A stretch of 55,340 nucleotides of DNA, taken from Dyadobacter sp. LHD-138. Its GTDB lineage: Bacteria > Bacteroidota > Bacteroidia > Cytophagales > Spirosomataceae. The stretch is from the NCBI RefSeq assembly GCF_030929615.1, contig NZ_JAVFVU010000045.1, forward strand, positions 1-55,340, in the 5' to 3' direction. The notes under the pieces were generated by a model. The model ran no database searches. It saw only the letters and a program-made list of their open reading frames with translations, and was not told the origin of the DNA. The position numbers and the translations under genes were made by a program. Position 1 is the first letter of the stretch. Every line of letters begins with the position of its first letter. Shown here one piece after another: positions 7,963 through 17,750 of the stretch.

Positions 7963-9297
7963 TTACGGATTAAATTCCCAGAAATCAGTACAGCCAATCT
8001 GCTGCCTGGCAGGTGAACCATTCACCGGGCGCGTTTCATAACCCCAACCCAGGTACGCTTTGGTTTTATCGGAAAATGAGATCAGATAACGGTTCCCCGC
8101 TCCCGGGTATTCTGAATGAAAAACCCAGGTATCTCCCACCGGATCATATTCCCAGAGGTCCCGAAGCCCGTTACCGTCGTTATCAATGCCCAACCCAAAA
8201 TATCCTTTCCCTTTTGCGGAAAAACCGGCTCCCTGTGTCCGCACGACACCGGGAAAATCAGCCTTCTTTTCCCACTGATCTTTTGCCGAGTCATATGCAT
8301 AAAAATGAACTGACTGCCCGCCCAACTGATTGACAACATATCCTTTTTCACCAATGGTGAAAGCCGCTATTTTACCCGTTTTCTCTGGTAACGGTTTGCA
8401 ATCTTTCCGGTCCCAGGTAACTTCGATGGATTCCATCGCCCCGGTAAAATCCTCTTTTAGCATAAAAGCCTTGTCAAAAGTCAAAAAGATTTTCAAATCC
8501 CTGTCCAAGCCGGTGAATGAAGGCAAAATCACACCCGCATACTGACCAACATAACTTATACTGGGCAACCACCAAAAATCATTCAGATAGGCCCTTTTAC
8601 CCGGTATTTTTTCATCGCTGATATAGCCAAAACCAACAAATACCAATTCTCTTCCACCCGCCTGACCCAGTGGAAACGCTATGGCATTATGTCTTGGCAC
8701 AGGTAAAGTACTTTCCGTACTCGTCCATTTCCCATCAAATCGTAAAATATCCCAATGCGAATCGTCCTGATAACGGTAGACCACGCGCTGTGAATTAAAT
8801 AAAGGAGAAAGCAACGCCGCTCCGGTAAAATCACCTGTAACTATGGGCGCGTGTGGTAATTTTTTCCAGTTTGCAGATTGCCTGGCCGTAAAATAGCGGC
8901 TTGTTGTTATCTTATTTTTCTGTTCATCTTCATAACATAACCTTACTGTATACAACTCGCCTGCAATTAACTGAGTGGTGGAAAAAGTCATCAGATCAAA
9001 TCTGTCGGCCGCTTCATTGCCTCCTTCCTTCAGCGAAATAACCGAACCAGATTTGCTTAAAAGTTCAATTTTAAAACCTGCCGTTTGATTTGATGGTAAT
9101 TTAATTTCAATGATCGCTTCCGAGGCACTTGAATTTTGGACAACAGAAACAATGGAATAAGGTATTACTATTTCTTCGGTGAGCCTGGCCGGTGCAAATT
9201 CCTTTTCACAGGAAACAAAAAACCATATAGTCACAAGCAAAAAAAGCTTGTAAGGATGTCGAATCCGGTTTCCTATTTGACTGAAATATGATGACAT
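7963..9297 (-). CDS. Kelch-like beta-propeller lipoprotein
   Basis: The 444-residue product has a signal with lipobox (FLLVTIWFFVSCEKE, Cys about residue 30). An immunoglobulin-like region spans roughly 40-135. A propeller follows, with repeated Kelch-type units such as WKKLPHAPIVTGDFTGAAL, RELVFVGFGY, KGYFGLGIDNDGNGLRDLWEY and KAYLGWGYE, ending in TDFWEFNP. It is likely exposed at the cell surface and binds or senses material taken up by the TonB receptor two genes downstream; that role is inferred from context. It is the first gene of the operon. The 73 bp upstream holds no clear TAnnTTTG box, so readthrough from the VCBS genes is possible. Confidence 0.8.
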   Translation of the reverse strand: MSSYFSQIGNRIRHPYKLFLLVTIWFFVSCEKEFAPARLTEEIVIPYSIVSVVQNSSASEAIIEIKLPSNQTAGFKIELLSKSGSVISLKEGGNEAADRFDLMTFSTTQLIAGELYTVRLCYEDEQKNKITTSRYFTARQSANWKKLPHAPIVTGDFTGAALLSPLFNSQRVVYRYQDDSHWDILRFDGKWTSTESTLPVPRHNAIAFPLGQAGGRELVFVGFGYISDEKIPGKRAYLNDFWWLPSISYVGQYAGVILPSFTGLDRDLKIFLTFDKAFMLKEDFTGAMESIEVTWDRKDCKPLPEKTGKIAAFTIGEKGYVVNQLGGQSVHFYAYDSAKDQWEKKADFPGVVRTQGAGFSAKGKGYFGLGIDNDGNGLRDLWEYDPVGDTWVFHSEYPGAGNRYLISFSDKTKAYLGWGYETRPVNGSPARQQIGCTDFWEFNP

Positions 9298-9370
9298 CCT
9301 TCCAGATCGATTTCAGATTAATCACCAAACTATTTCAAAAGCCGCTGCAATGCTTACTTCTACCGGAATT

Positions 9371-12300
9371 TCAATGCAGTGGTTTGATAATGCGCAGCGG
9401 TAAATTGTTTCTAGCAATCACCCACATCGGTGTTGAACCTATCTTTACAGATTTGATATCCCTGATCTCCCCTTCCAGCAAAAAGCCGGTATCAATTGGC
9501 GACCGTGATTCAAAACGCCCTTTCCCTTTGTTTTCCAACACCAATCCATAGCTCGAATCATATCTTCCCTGATACGTACTCACGCCCCAATAATTACCCC
9601 CACCCAGCAAATCGGGTTTGCCATCATGATTAATATCGGCAATAGCCCAGGTAAATATTTTAGAAACCTGAGCCTCTTTGGGCAAGTCATGGACAACAAA
9701 ACCGCCATCTTTATTTTCGAGATAAACGGATTCAAATTTATCAACTTCCAGAAGTCTTGCATCCTTTAACTCTTCAGGTCTAAATATTTCATCAATGGTT
9801 TTGCCCGCAAAAGTTTTATAATCTGTGAAACGTTTGCTGATAATCGAGGGAATCCGCTTACCTAACTCATCTTTAAAGGCGACCGGGAACCAGGAATCGC
9901 CAATACTATAAGACAAAACCTGTTCCAGGCCCTGATTGTTGTCAAAGTCTTTAACCCACATTTTCAAATGCGAGTCCGCCCGCTTTTTGAATTTATTGTT
10001 TGAACCAAGGTTCCCTACCACGAGATCCATATCCCCGTCCTGATCAAAATCCGCGGCACTGACACATTGCCAAAAACCTGATGGCGCAGTATACTTCCCT
10101 GATTTGTCCGCACTTAAAATTCCCTTCTTATTAAGAAAGACAGTCACAGGCATCCAGTCACCGACTACGATAAGATCTTTTTGTTTATCGCCGTCAATAT
10201 CTTCCCAAACAGCATCCGTAACCATCCCGATGTTTTTCAATCCGGGTGCTATCTGATTTGTTTTGTCCGTAAAATGTCCTCTACCGTCATTGATAAGCAT
10301 ATATGATCGCGGTGCGATTCCATATTGAAAACCCACCACCCGGCCACCGACAAATAAATCCAGATCACCATCATGGTCGATATCGAAAGGTTTTACGCAG
10401 GATTTATTGTCAAACATCGGCGGCAGCGCATTGGGATCCCTTTTAAAATTGCCTTTGCCATCATTGATGTATAAACGATCAAACAGCTGGGGCATATCGC
10501 CATAAAATTCATTCCCGCCGGAAACGACGTAGAGGTCGGCAAAGCCGTCTTTATTGGCATCAAAAAAAGTGGCTTCAATATCTTCAAAAGTTGAATCCGC
10601 CCTGAAATCGGGTTGAGGACTCAATTGAAACTTTCCGCCTGGTTTTTGCAGATAAAGTGAGGCGATCTGCCATTTTGCCCCCCCAACATACATATCTTCC
10701 AAACCGTCTCCGTTAACATCCGTAACGGCCACTTTGGGGCCTTCGGAAGAAACCAGAAAGGGCATTAAACTTTCGCGGTAAAAATCGAAATAACGGTTCT
10801 CTTCATGTTTGTAAGGAATTTTATACTGATCTGTCACATCCTCAAACTGCTGTGCATCCAGTTTTTTAACAATCCAAGCGTTCCCGGATTCTACTTTTGG
10901 GCTATCAAATGCATATTTAACTTTAATCAACTGACTCGTTTTAACCTGGGTAAGTACCTGCATCTTTTGATCGGGCCACACAATGATCAAACTATCTAAA
11001 ATCTTATCCTTACCGATCCCAAAATGAATAACGGGCTCACTGGAAGATTCAAACCCCCTGGTCGTTGCCAACTGCTGCATCTGCAAGCCGGCTTTTGACT
11101 TAATAACAACCTTTGCCCCCAAAGCAAAAGTATTTTCAGGATAACCTTCCAGTTTAACCCTCAGATATCCTGAATCTGTTTGCTTATCCGCTTGGTTTTG
11201 ATAAAATAAAGAGGGCTCGTTCAAATTATTGGTTACAAGGTCCAGATCGCCATCGTTATCAAAATCAGCATAGGCAGCACCGTTGGAGATATTGGGCATT
11301 TCAAATCCCCATTCCAATGACTTATTCTGAAAATTCAATTCCGGTGTCCCTTTGAACAAATAGTTGTGAACCTTTCCCTCCGGCATCATGGTGAGCGCTC
11401 TTTTGTCCAGCTCCATGGATGTTTCGGGCGCATATCTCAGGGAATCATCGGCAGCATATTTTGCATAATCCAGATTATTGGGCCGATGGGCAATACCGTT
11501 ACTTACAAACAGATCTTTAATACCATCATTGTCGTAATCAGCCAGCAACGGCGACCAGCTCCAATCCGTTGCCGCAACACCAGACATTGCTGCTACGTCC
11601 GTAAACCGTTTTCCTGACAAATTTATCTGCAGACAATTGCGGCTCAGCTGCGGCATATACCCGAAGGAAAGCTTGTACAGATAAATGTCAAGTGGATCTT
11701 CACCAATGGATGATTTTTCAATGGCTTCGTCCTCGGGATACATATCCAGCGTCATAATATCGGGATAGCCGTCATTGTTAACATCTGCAATATCATTTCC
11801 CATAGAATAACGGCTCGTGTATCGTAGCATTTCCCTGCTTTTATCCGTAAATGTGCCGTTCCCATTGTTGATGTAACAATAATCATCTTCGTGAAAATCA
11901 TTGGAAACGTAAATATCTTCCCATCCGTCGTTATTCAAATCGGCCACGGATACACCTAATCCATAACCCATGGCCGCGCCATAAATGCCCGCTTTTTCAC
12001 TGACATCGACAAACTTAACCGGCTTAAAACCACCCGATTTCTGGTTACTGACCTTGCTCTCGAAAAGATAATCACCCGCTTCATTGTTACGCAAATGGCG
12101 CGTTGTTACCCGATCGTAACTTCGAGATGTATGAACTGCATGATTCAGGAGATAACAATCCAGATCTCCGTCCTTATCGTAGTCAAAAAAGACGGCCTGG
12201 GTGGAAAATCCTGTAAAATCAAGCCCGTAATCGGCTGCTTTTTCGGTAAAGGTCAGGTTTCCATTGTTGATATATAGTTCATTAGCCCCTTCAATTCCCC

Positions 12301-12718
12301 TGAAATTTCCAACCGCCGAAACATAAATATCCAGCAGACCATCACCGTTTACATCGGCCATCGTAACCCCGGTCTGCCAGTCAGAAAACCCTTCAACACC
12401 TGCTTTTTCAGTGATATCCTCAAATTTGAAATTGCCTTTGTTCAGATAAAGCTTATTTTTCCCTTGATTGGAGACGAAATAAACATCCGGTAACCCATCG
12501 TTATTGATATCGCCAGTCGCTACTCCCCCGCCATTATAGAAGTAGAGATAATCCATAAGATTAACTTTCTCATTATCCACCACCTTATTCACAAAACCAA
12601 CACCGGTTGCGGTAGAATCTCTTATTTCAAATAATGCTTTCTCCTTACTTGTATGATCCGATTTGCACGCCTGAAAAATCAGCATACTTATCAGAACAAC
12701 CAGATTTAAATTCTTCAT
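9371..12718 (-). CDS. FG-GAP/VCBS repeat lipoprotein with ASPIC/UnbV domain, copy 2
   Basis: The 1115-residue surface lipoprotein (MKNLNLVVLISMLIFQACKS, Cys about 18) is built from calcium-binding FG-GAP/VCBS propeller repeats with DxNxDGxxD loops, for example GDINNDGLPDVYF, ADVNGDGLLDIYV and FDYDKDGDLDCYL. An ASPIC/UnbV motif lies in the middle (TTRGFESSSEPVIHFGIG then IIVWPDQK) and a second propeller follows. Sequence and length match the gene immediately upstream, so this is a tandem duplicate. Proteins of this type are commonly encoded behind SusC/SusD pairs in Cytophagales; ligand binding at the surface is the presumed role. Only 13 bases separate it from the upstream copy, so the two are co-transcribed. 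Confidence 0.9.
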   Translation of the reverse strand: MKNLNLVVLISMLIFQACKSDHTSKEKALFEIRDSTATGVGFVNKVVDNEKVNLMDYLYFYNGGGVATGDINNDGLPDVYFVSNQGKNKLYLNKGNFKFEDITEKAGVEGFSDWQTGVTMADVNGDGLLDIYVSAVGNFRGIEGANELYINNGNLTFTEKAADYGLDFTGFSTQAVFFDYDKDGDLDCYLLNHAVHTSRSYDRVTTRHLRNNEAGDYLFESKVSNQKSGGFKPVKFVDVSEKAGIYGAAMGYGLGVSVADLNNDGWEDIYVSNDFHEDDYCYINNGNGTFTDKSREMLRYTSRYSMGNDIADVNNDGYPDIMTLDMYPEDEAIEKSSIGEDPLDIYLYKLSFGYMPQLSRNCLQINLSGKRFTDVAAMSGVAATDWSWSPLLADYDNDGIKDLFVSNGIAHRPNNLDYAKYAADDSLRYAPETSMELDKRALTMMPEGKVHNYLFKGTPELNFQNKSLEWGFEMPNISNGAAYADFDNDGDLDLVTNNLNEPSLFYQNQADKQTDSGYLRVKLEGYPENTFALGAKVVIKSKAGLQMQQLATTRGFESSSEPVIHFGIGKDKILDSLIIVWPDQKMQVLTQVKTSQLIKVKYAFDSPKVESGNAWIVKKLDAQQFEDVTDQYKIPYKHEENRYFDFYRESLMPFLVSSEGPKVAVTDVNGDGLEDMYVGGAKWQIASLYLQKPGGKFQLSPQPDFRADSTFEDIEATFFDANKDGFADLYVVSGGNEFYGDMPQLFDRLYINDGKGNFKRDPNALPPMFDNKSCVKPFDIDHDGDLDLFVGGRVVGFQYGIAPRSYMLINDGRGHFTDKTNQIAPGLKNIGMVTDAVWEDIDGDKQKDLIVVGDWMPVTVFLNKKGILSADKSGKYTAPSGFWQCVSAADFDQDGDMDLVVGNLGSNNKFKKRADSHLKMWVKDFDNNQGLEQVLSYSIGDSWFPVAFKDELGKRIPSIISKRFTDYKTFAGKTIDEIFRPEELKDARLLEVDKFESVYLENKDGGFVVHDLPKEAQVSKIFTWAIADINHDGKPDLLGGGNYWGVSTYQGRYDSSYGLVLENKGKGRFESRSPIDTGFLLEGEIRDIKSVKIGSTPMWVIARNNLPLRIIKPLH

Positions 12719-12731
12719 TTATTATCAGTAT

Positions 12732-15700
12732 TTACTTGTGCGGTACGGGCTTATAAACCTGGACCTTCGTATTATTTCTGCCCAAAATAATCTGCCCTTG
12801 CTTCAATTGTTTCATGGTTCGCACCTGATCTTCCGCCCAAAAACCCGTTTCGGATGGTGATTTCGCCTCAAAACCTGTTTTTGTCCCCCGCAGAATAAGT
12901 CCTTTCAGCGCATCGTATCTGCCGATTTCAGGTAAAACATCGTAGTAATTCCCCGAAACAATCAGATCCACGCTGCCATCATGATCATAATCTGTTGGAA
13001 TAATACTAAAAACGGGTGAAAGCTGCGCTTGTGCCGACAATGGCATGAAGGTAAAAACAGCTCCCTTCCCATCATTTCTTAATACAGCCGACTCGGCCGT
13101 ATAAACCTTTTTCACGACGGCATCAGCCAGATCTGCTTTGTCAATCACCTCTTCAATGGTTTTCCCAGCATACTGCTCGTATTTCACAAACTTCTTTTTA
13201 AGCGACGGCATCGCACGCAGTAAATCAGGCTTCATCACCATAGGATAGGATATTCCTGTTTCGTCAGGACAGGTGATGATTTGTTTCAACACACCATTGC
13301 GGTCAAAATCTTTGACATACATCTCAACGGGTTTTTCCTGGGTGGCTCTGAGTCTGGAATTAAGGCCTAAATTCCCGGCTACAATATCCAAATCACCGTC
13401 ATGATCAATGTCCGATACAGCTACTGTATTCCACCACCCATTGGTTTTTTCAATTTCGCCCTTTGCATTTTTTATTATATCAGTCGACTGCAATTCAAGT
13501 TTATTTCGCTTGTTCTTAAAAATCATCACCGGCATCCAGTCGCCAACAACAATCAATTCCGGATAAGCGTCTCCATCCAGATCGGCCCAGGTTGCATCTG
13601 TTACCATGCCAAGCTGCTCAACCTGAGGCATAAATCTTTTCGTATAGTTTTTAAAATTGCCCGTACCGTCGTTGGTAAAAAGGTAACTCGGCGGATCAAT
13701 TCCATACTGACCGGCTTTCAAACGGGAACCAATGAAGACATCAATATCGCCATCCTTATCGTAATCCGCAGCAGCAATACAAGATGCATTCACTTTCAGA
13801 CCCGGGAAACCATTGCTTTTGGTGAAACCCGCTTTGCCGTCATTAAGATATAATCTGGGCAGTAGAATAACGTCATCGTCCTTAAACTCGTTACTTCCTG
13901 AAACAACCAAAAGATCCAAATCCTGGTCATTATCTGCATCAAAAAATACAGCATCCGATGCTTCCAGCTCTGCCTCTTCGGCAAAAACTTTTGGGGTTTT
14001 ATCCAGAAAAGCACCATCCTTTTTTTGAATGTACAGCTTGCCACCCTGACCAACTGCACCTCCTATATATACGTCATCCAGACCATCCTTATTAACATCA
14101 CCCACAGCAAGCGCCGGGCCAAACCGCGAATACATTTGTTTTATCAGTGGATTCTGATTGTAATCCACATAATCCGCCTCTTTATGCATGAAGTCAATGC
14201 CACTGGCGGCTGTAATTTCCGCAAATTTAGCCTTACCCTTCTCGCTTTCCAGCTTCCATGAAGCCTGTGCATCTTTCTGACTTACGACATACATCGAATC
14301 AGCCTTAACGGCTTTCATGACCCGTTGTTTATCATTTGGCCACAGAATGGTTACAGAATCAATTTCTGCATGCTTGCCTAACCCGAACACAAGTCTTAAA
14401 TCCACAGACGATTCAAAACCCCGGTTTGGCATTTGCTGAAGCATCTGGGTTCTGGCTTTCTGGTGAACATAAATTTTGGCACCAATCGCATCCTTATTCC
14501 CCTGTTCTCCATTCAGCTTAAATTTGATATAGTGAAAATCCTTCCGCTCACTGGATTTGTTTTTATAAACAAACAACTGGCTATTCACATTATTGACGAT
14601 TAAATCCAGATCGCCATCATTATCCAGATCGCCATAAGCGGCCCCGTTGGAAAACGACGGTGTTGCCAGTCCCCATTCCTCAGCCTTATTGGCAAAGGAT
14701 AAATTGCCATTATTCTTAAAAGCATAGTTGGCCAAAGGCTCCGAAGGCATTTTATCTAAAAAAAGTTTATAATCGAATTTCCGGGTACGGCTCACCTCGG
14801 CAATATTGGACGGATCAGCCAAAAACGATACAAAATCCTGATTAGTCAAGTCCTTGTTGATGGCATTGGCTACGAAGATATCCTTCTCACCATCCGAATC
14901 CATGTCAAAAATAAGGGCTCCCCAACTCCAGTCTGTTGCATGCGTTCCGGTAAAACGGGCAATTTCACTAAACCAGGTTTTGCCATCCGGCGCGCCCGAC
15001 TGGTTGAGCTGCAACGTATTTTGCATGTACTGGTAATGAAAATCTCTTGAGACCTTTAATTCTTGTAAGTCGTGTCCCTCAAAAGTAGACGTGAGTTTAA
15101 GTCGTCGGTCAGATCCCGGCAGCATGTCTGTCACGTAAATATCAAGTTTACCATCATTGTTTATATCCGCGATATCTGCGCCCATCGAGGAAAGACTTGT
15201 ATGTTGCATCGCCGACTTAATGGATTCCTTGAAAGTCCCGTCGTGATTGTTGATGTACAGATAGTCATGTTCATAAAAATCATTTGAGATGTACATATCC
15301 AGCCAGTTGTCATTATTGACATCGCCGATCGTAATGCCAAGGCCAAAACCAATAATACTTCCATAAATTCCAGCTGTTTCGCTTATATCCGTAAAACGTT
15401 CGCCATCATTTCTGAATAGTTTGTGCCCGCCCTCTTTATCCCGCTGACTTCTAAGATTTGCATATCCCAGCCGTCCCACTGGCGTAAAACTGTTGTTCAG
15501 CAAAAACATATCCAGGTCTCCATCTCTGTCGAAATCGAAAAAGGCGGCATGTGTAGAATATCCCTGATCATCGAGACCATATTCTTTCGCCTTTTCAGCG
15601 AATGTTCCGTTTCCTTTGTTGATGAATAATTCGTTCGCCCGTTCATCCGACCTCCCGGCATTACACACGTATAAATCCAGCAAACCGTCTCCGTTTACAT

Positions 15701-16070
15701 CGGCAAAAGTGGCTCCGGTACTCCATGATTTTGTTCCTGCGACACCGGCTTTTCCTGTAATATCTTCAAATTTGAAATTGCCCTTATTCAGAAAAAGTTT
15801 ATTTTCTCCCTGATTTGCTATTAAATAGATATCCGGAAGATTATCGTTATTAATATCTCCAATGGCTACGCCTCCGCCATTGTAAAAATTACGGTAGTTG
15901 AAAATATTAAATTCATCAGTATTGGTTATCGTATTTTCAAAAGCAATGCCCGTCTCACTGGCGTCCATCTCCTGAAATAAATGGTTTTCACCCGATTTTT
16001 TCTCCGAACACTCTAAGAAAGTGAAAATAGTCAAAACCCAAATGAATCGTTTTAATACAAATCTGATCAT
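12732..16070 (-). CDS. FG-GAP/VCBS repeat lipoprotein with ASPIC/UnbV domain, copy 1
   Basis: The 1112-residue lipoprotein (signal RFIWVLTIFTFLECSEK, Cys about 21) has the same architecture as the following gene. An N-terminal FG-GAP propeller carries repeated DxNxDGxxD loops (GDINNDNLPDIYLI, ADVNGDGLLDLYV, FDFDRDGDLDMFLL). A central ASPIC/UnbV segment (NRGFESSVDLRLVFGLG, ILWPNDKQRV) is followed by a second propeller. The two copies match almost along their whole length yet differ at many positions, pointing to an old duplication. The gene lies about 130 bp after susD, behind a hairpin likely to lower its expression relative to susCD. Confidence 0.9.
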   Translation of the reverse strand: MIRFVLKRFIWVLTIFTFLECSEKKSGENHLFQEMDASETGIAFENTITNTDEFNIFNYRNFYNGGGVAIGDINNDNLPDIYLIANQGENKLFLNKGNFKFEDITGKAGVAGTKSWSTGATFADVNGDGLLDLYVCNAGRSDERANELFINKGNGTFAEKAKEYGLDDQGYSTHAAFFDFDRDGDLDMFLLNNSFTPVGRLGYANLRSQRDKEGGHKLFRNDGERFTDISETAGIYGSIIGFGLGITIGDVNNDNWLDMYISNDFYEHDYLYINNHDGTFKESIKSAMQHTSLSSMGADIADINNDGKLDIYVTDMLPGSDRRLKLTSTFEGHDLQELKVSRDFHYQYMQNTLQLNQSGAPDGKTWFSEIARFTGTHATDWSWGALIFDMDSDGEKDIFVANAINKDLTNQDFVSFLADPSNIAEVSRTRKFDYKLFLDKMPSEPLANYAFKNNGNLSFANKAEEWGLATPSFSNGAAYGDLDNDGDLDLIVNNVNSQLFVYKNKSSERKDFHYIKFKLNGEQGNKDAIGAKIYVHQKARTQMLQQMPNRGFESSVDLRLVFGLGKHAEIDSVTILWPNDKQRVMKAVKADSMYVVSQKDAQASWKLESEKGKAKFAEITAASGIDFMHKEADYVDYNQNPLIKQMYSRFGPALAVGDVNKDGLDDVYIGGAVGQGGKLYIQKKDGAFLDKTPKVFAEEAELEASDAVFFDADNDQDLDLLVVSGSNEFKDDDVILLPRLYLNDGKAGFTKSNGFPGLKVNASCIAAADYDKDGDIDVFIGSRLKAGQYGIDPPSYLFTNDGTGNFKNYTKRFMPQVEQLGMVTDATWADLDGDAYPELIVVGDWMPVMIFKNKRNKLELQSTDIIKNAKGEIEKTNGWWNTVAVSDIDHDGDLDIVAGNLGLNSRLRATQEKPVEMYVKDFDRNGVLKQIITCPDETGISYPMVMKPDLLRAMPSLKKKFVKYEQYAGKTIEEVIDKADLADAVVKKVYTAESAVLRNDGKGAVFTFMPLSAQAQLSPVFSIIPTDYDHDGSVDLIVSGNYYDVLPEIGRYDALKGLILRGTKTGFEAKSPSETGFWAEDQVRTMKQLKQGQIILGRNNTKVQVYKPVPHK

Positions 16071-16131
16071 TATCTGATATTCTAAAATCTTTTATTTTCC
16101 TGCATAATAATACTATAAATCCAAATTAAAA

Positions 16132-16160
16132 CAGGAGCAAGCTTTTTAAGCTCGCTCCTG
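16132..16160 (-). terminator. Intra-operon hairpin after susD
   Basis: CAGGAGC (16132-16138) pairs with GCTCCTG (16154-16160); after one mismatch AGCTT pairs with AAGCT around a 3-nt loop. On the minus strand it is followed by TTTTAATTT. It sits between susD and the first VCBS gene and probably acts as a partial terminator or 3'-end stabiliser, giving more susCD than downstream transcript. Confidence 0.65.
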
Positions 16161-16197
16161 CTAAATCTATTAAGTATTACATTCCGTAGCACTCAAA

Positions 16198-17679
16198 TTA
16201 ATAGCCTGGATTCTGTTTTAAATTAGGATTCAAAGAAAGCTGGGTGGAAGGGATCGGGAATATATTCCGGAAAGCCTGCGAAGCCTCTTTAAAATTCCAG
16301 GCTTTTGTAAATTGTCCGAACCGGATTAAATCCTGACGTCTTACATACTCCCAGGCCATCTCCCAGCCTCTTTCTGCAAGCATATCATCCAGCGTAAGTT
16401 TAGTCACGGGCACTGCGCCTGCACGGGCCCTGATGATATTCACATCCTTAATCGCATCAGCTGTATTACCCAAACGAAGGTTTGCTTCCGCCCGCATCAG
16501 ATACGTATCGCCAAGACGGAAAATAACAAAGTCATTATCCTGATCACTACTGGATCCGTTTCTCTGAATTTCATATTTCTGACTTCTGGCTCCGGCCAAA
16601 CGTGCTACGGGACCAGCAGGCATTTCAAACGCCGGAATTTCCGGTGTAAAAATGAATGGTTGTCCGTCATCCGTTAGTGCTTTCCCATCCGCAGAGTATT
16701 GCTGTCCTACAATCCACATTTTCTTCCTGCCGTCTGTATCAGCGAATGAGTTATAGAACTCCGTGGCTGTACAATACCCATTCCAGGGAGCCTGTGGCGT
16801 ATTATAGGTCAGTTGGCTTAAATAATGCAGCGTTCTCATGTTCATATTGAAGCCGCCTCTTTTGGAAGCATCATAAGGAACCGCAAGAATATTCTCTTTT
16901 GAAGTTTGATTCTGAGTAGAGAAATTAGCGAAAAAGTCTGTCGACAAAGTATATTTCCCAGATGCAATAATCGTATCACACTGCACTTTTGCCTCGGCCC
17001 ATTTTGGGGTTCCGGTATAAACTTCTGCGTTCAGATAAAGCTTTGCCAGGATCATGTTGGCAACATATTTATTAAAACGGCCATATTGTGAACCGCCTGC
17101 CGTAGCGCCTAAGCTGGGATAAACTTCTTTCAACTCCTTTTCAATCCATGCAAATGTTTCAGCGCCTGTTTTCTGGGTAGGACTCGCACCGCCCAACTTA
17201 TCGGCAATTATGATATTTCTGAAATGGTCAAGGGCGATGTAGTGATAAAACGCTCTCAATGCCCTCAATTCCGCCTTTGTTCCTGCATCTGTAATTTGCG
17301 GGTTACTAAGCTGTGAATTGATAGACGTGATACTGTTGTAACACCAGGCCCACATGCCGTTAAACTTGTCATCGTCACCGGTTGGGGTCCAGGTATGTTG
17401 TTTCAAGCGTTTCCATGCATCTCCATCTTTCCAGTCCCCACCCCTTGTGGGAATCACCTGCTCATCCGTAACGGTATTTAATTCGGCATAACGCCCGAAA
17501 TAATCTCCTAGCGAGCTATACAACGGCCCCAGAAGCGCAGCCTGCTGTGCAGCAGTCGAGCCGAACTGGTCTGTCGGGATAACATCGTAGGTTGTTTCTG
17601 TTAAATCCGTACAGGACTGGCCCGCTAACAGCAATGCAGAGCCCAGTAAAATATGTTTTATGTTCATTTTCATCTCCAT
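16198..17679 (-). CDS. SusD/RagB family nutrient-binding lipoprotein
   Basis: The surface lipoprotein partners the SusC transporter encoded just upstream, forming the lid of the complex and binding the substrate. The 493 residues are typical for the family. The signal ends in LLAGQSCTDL (Cys about 23). An N-terminal SusD-like helical region (TPTGDDDKFNGMWAWCYNSITSIN, then AELRALRAFYHYIALDHFRNI) is followed by the C-terminal RagB part (RLGDTYLMRAEANLRLGNTADAIKDVNIIRARAG and ERGWEMAWEYVRRQDLIRFG) and the usual NPNLKQNPGY end. Two in-frame ATGs within the first five codons make the exact start uncertain. It lies 71 bp after susC. Confidence 0.93.
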   Translation of the reverse strand: MEMKMNIKHILLGSALLLAGQSCTDLTETTYDVIPTDQFGSTAAQQAALLGPLYSSLGDYFGRYAELNTVTDEQVIPTRGGDWKDGDAWKRLKQHTWTPTGDDDKFNGMWAWCYNSITSINSQLSNPQITDAGTKAELRALRAFYHYIALDHFRNIIIADKLGGASPTQKTGAETFAWIEKELKEVYPSLGATAGGSQYGRFNKYVANMILAKLYLNAEVYTGTPKWAEAKVQCDTIIASGKYTLSTDFFANFSTQNQTSKENILAVPYDASKRGGFNMNMRTLHYLSQLTYNTPQAPWNGYCTATEFYNSFADTDGRKKMWIVGQQYSADGKALTDDGQPFIFTPEIPAFEMPAGPVARLAGARSQKYEIQRNGSSSDQDNDFVIFRLGDTYLMRAEANLRLGNTADAIKDVNIIRARAGAVPVTKLTLDDMLAERGWEMAWEYVRRQDLIRFGQFTKAWNFKEASQAFRNIFPIPSTQLSLNPNLKQNPGY

Positions 17680-17750
17680 GTCAATTAAGAATAAATTTTG
17701 ACAGCCTTTTCTCCGATATCAAAATCACTCGGTTTCTCTAGTTTGTTAAA

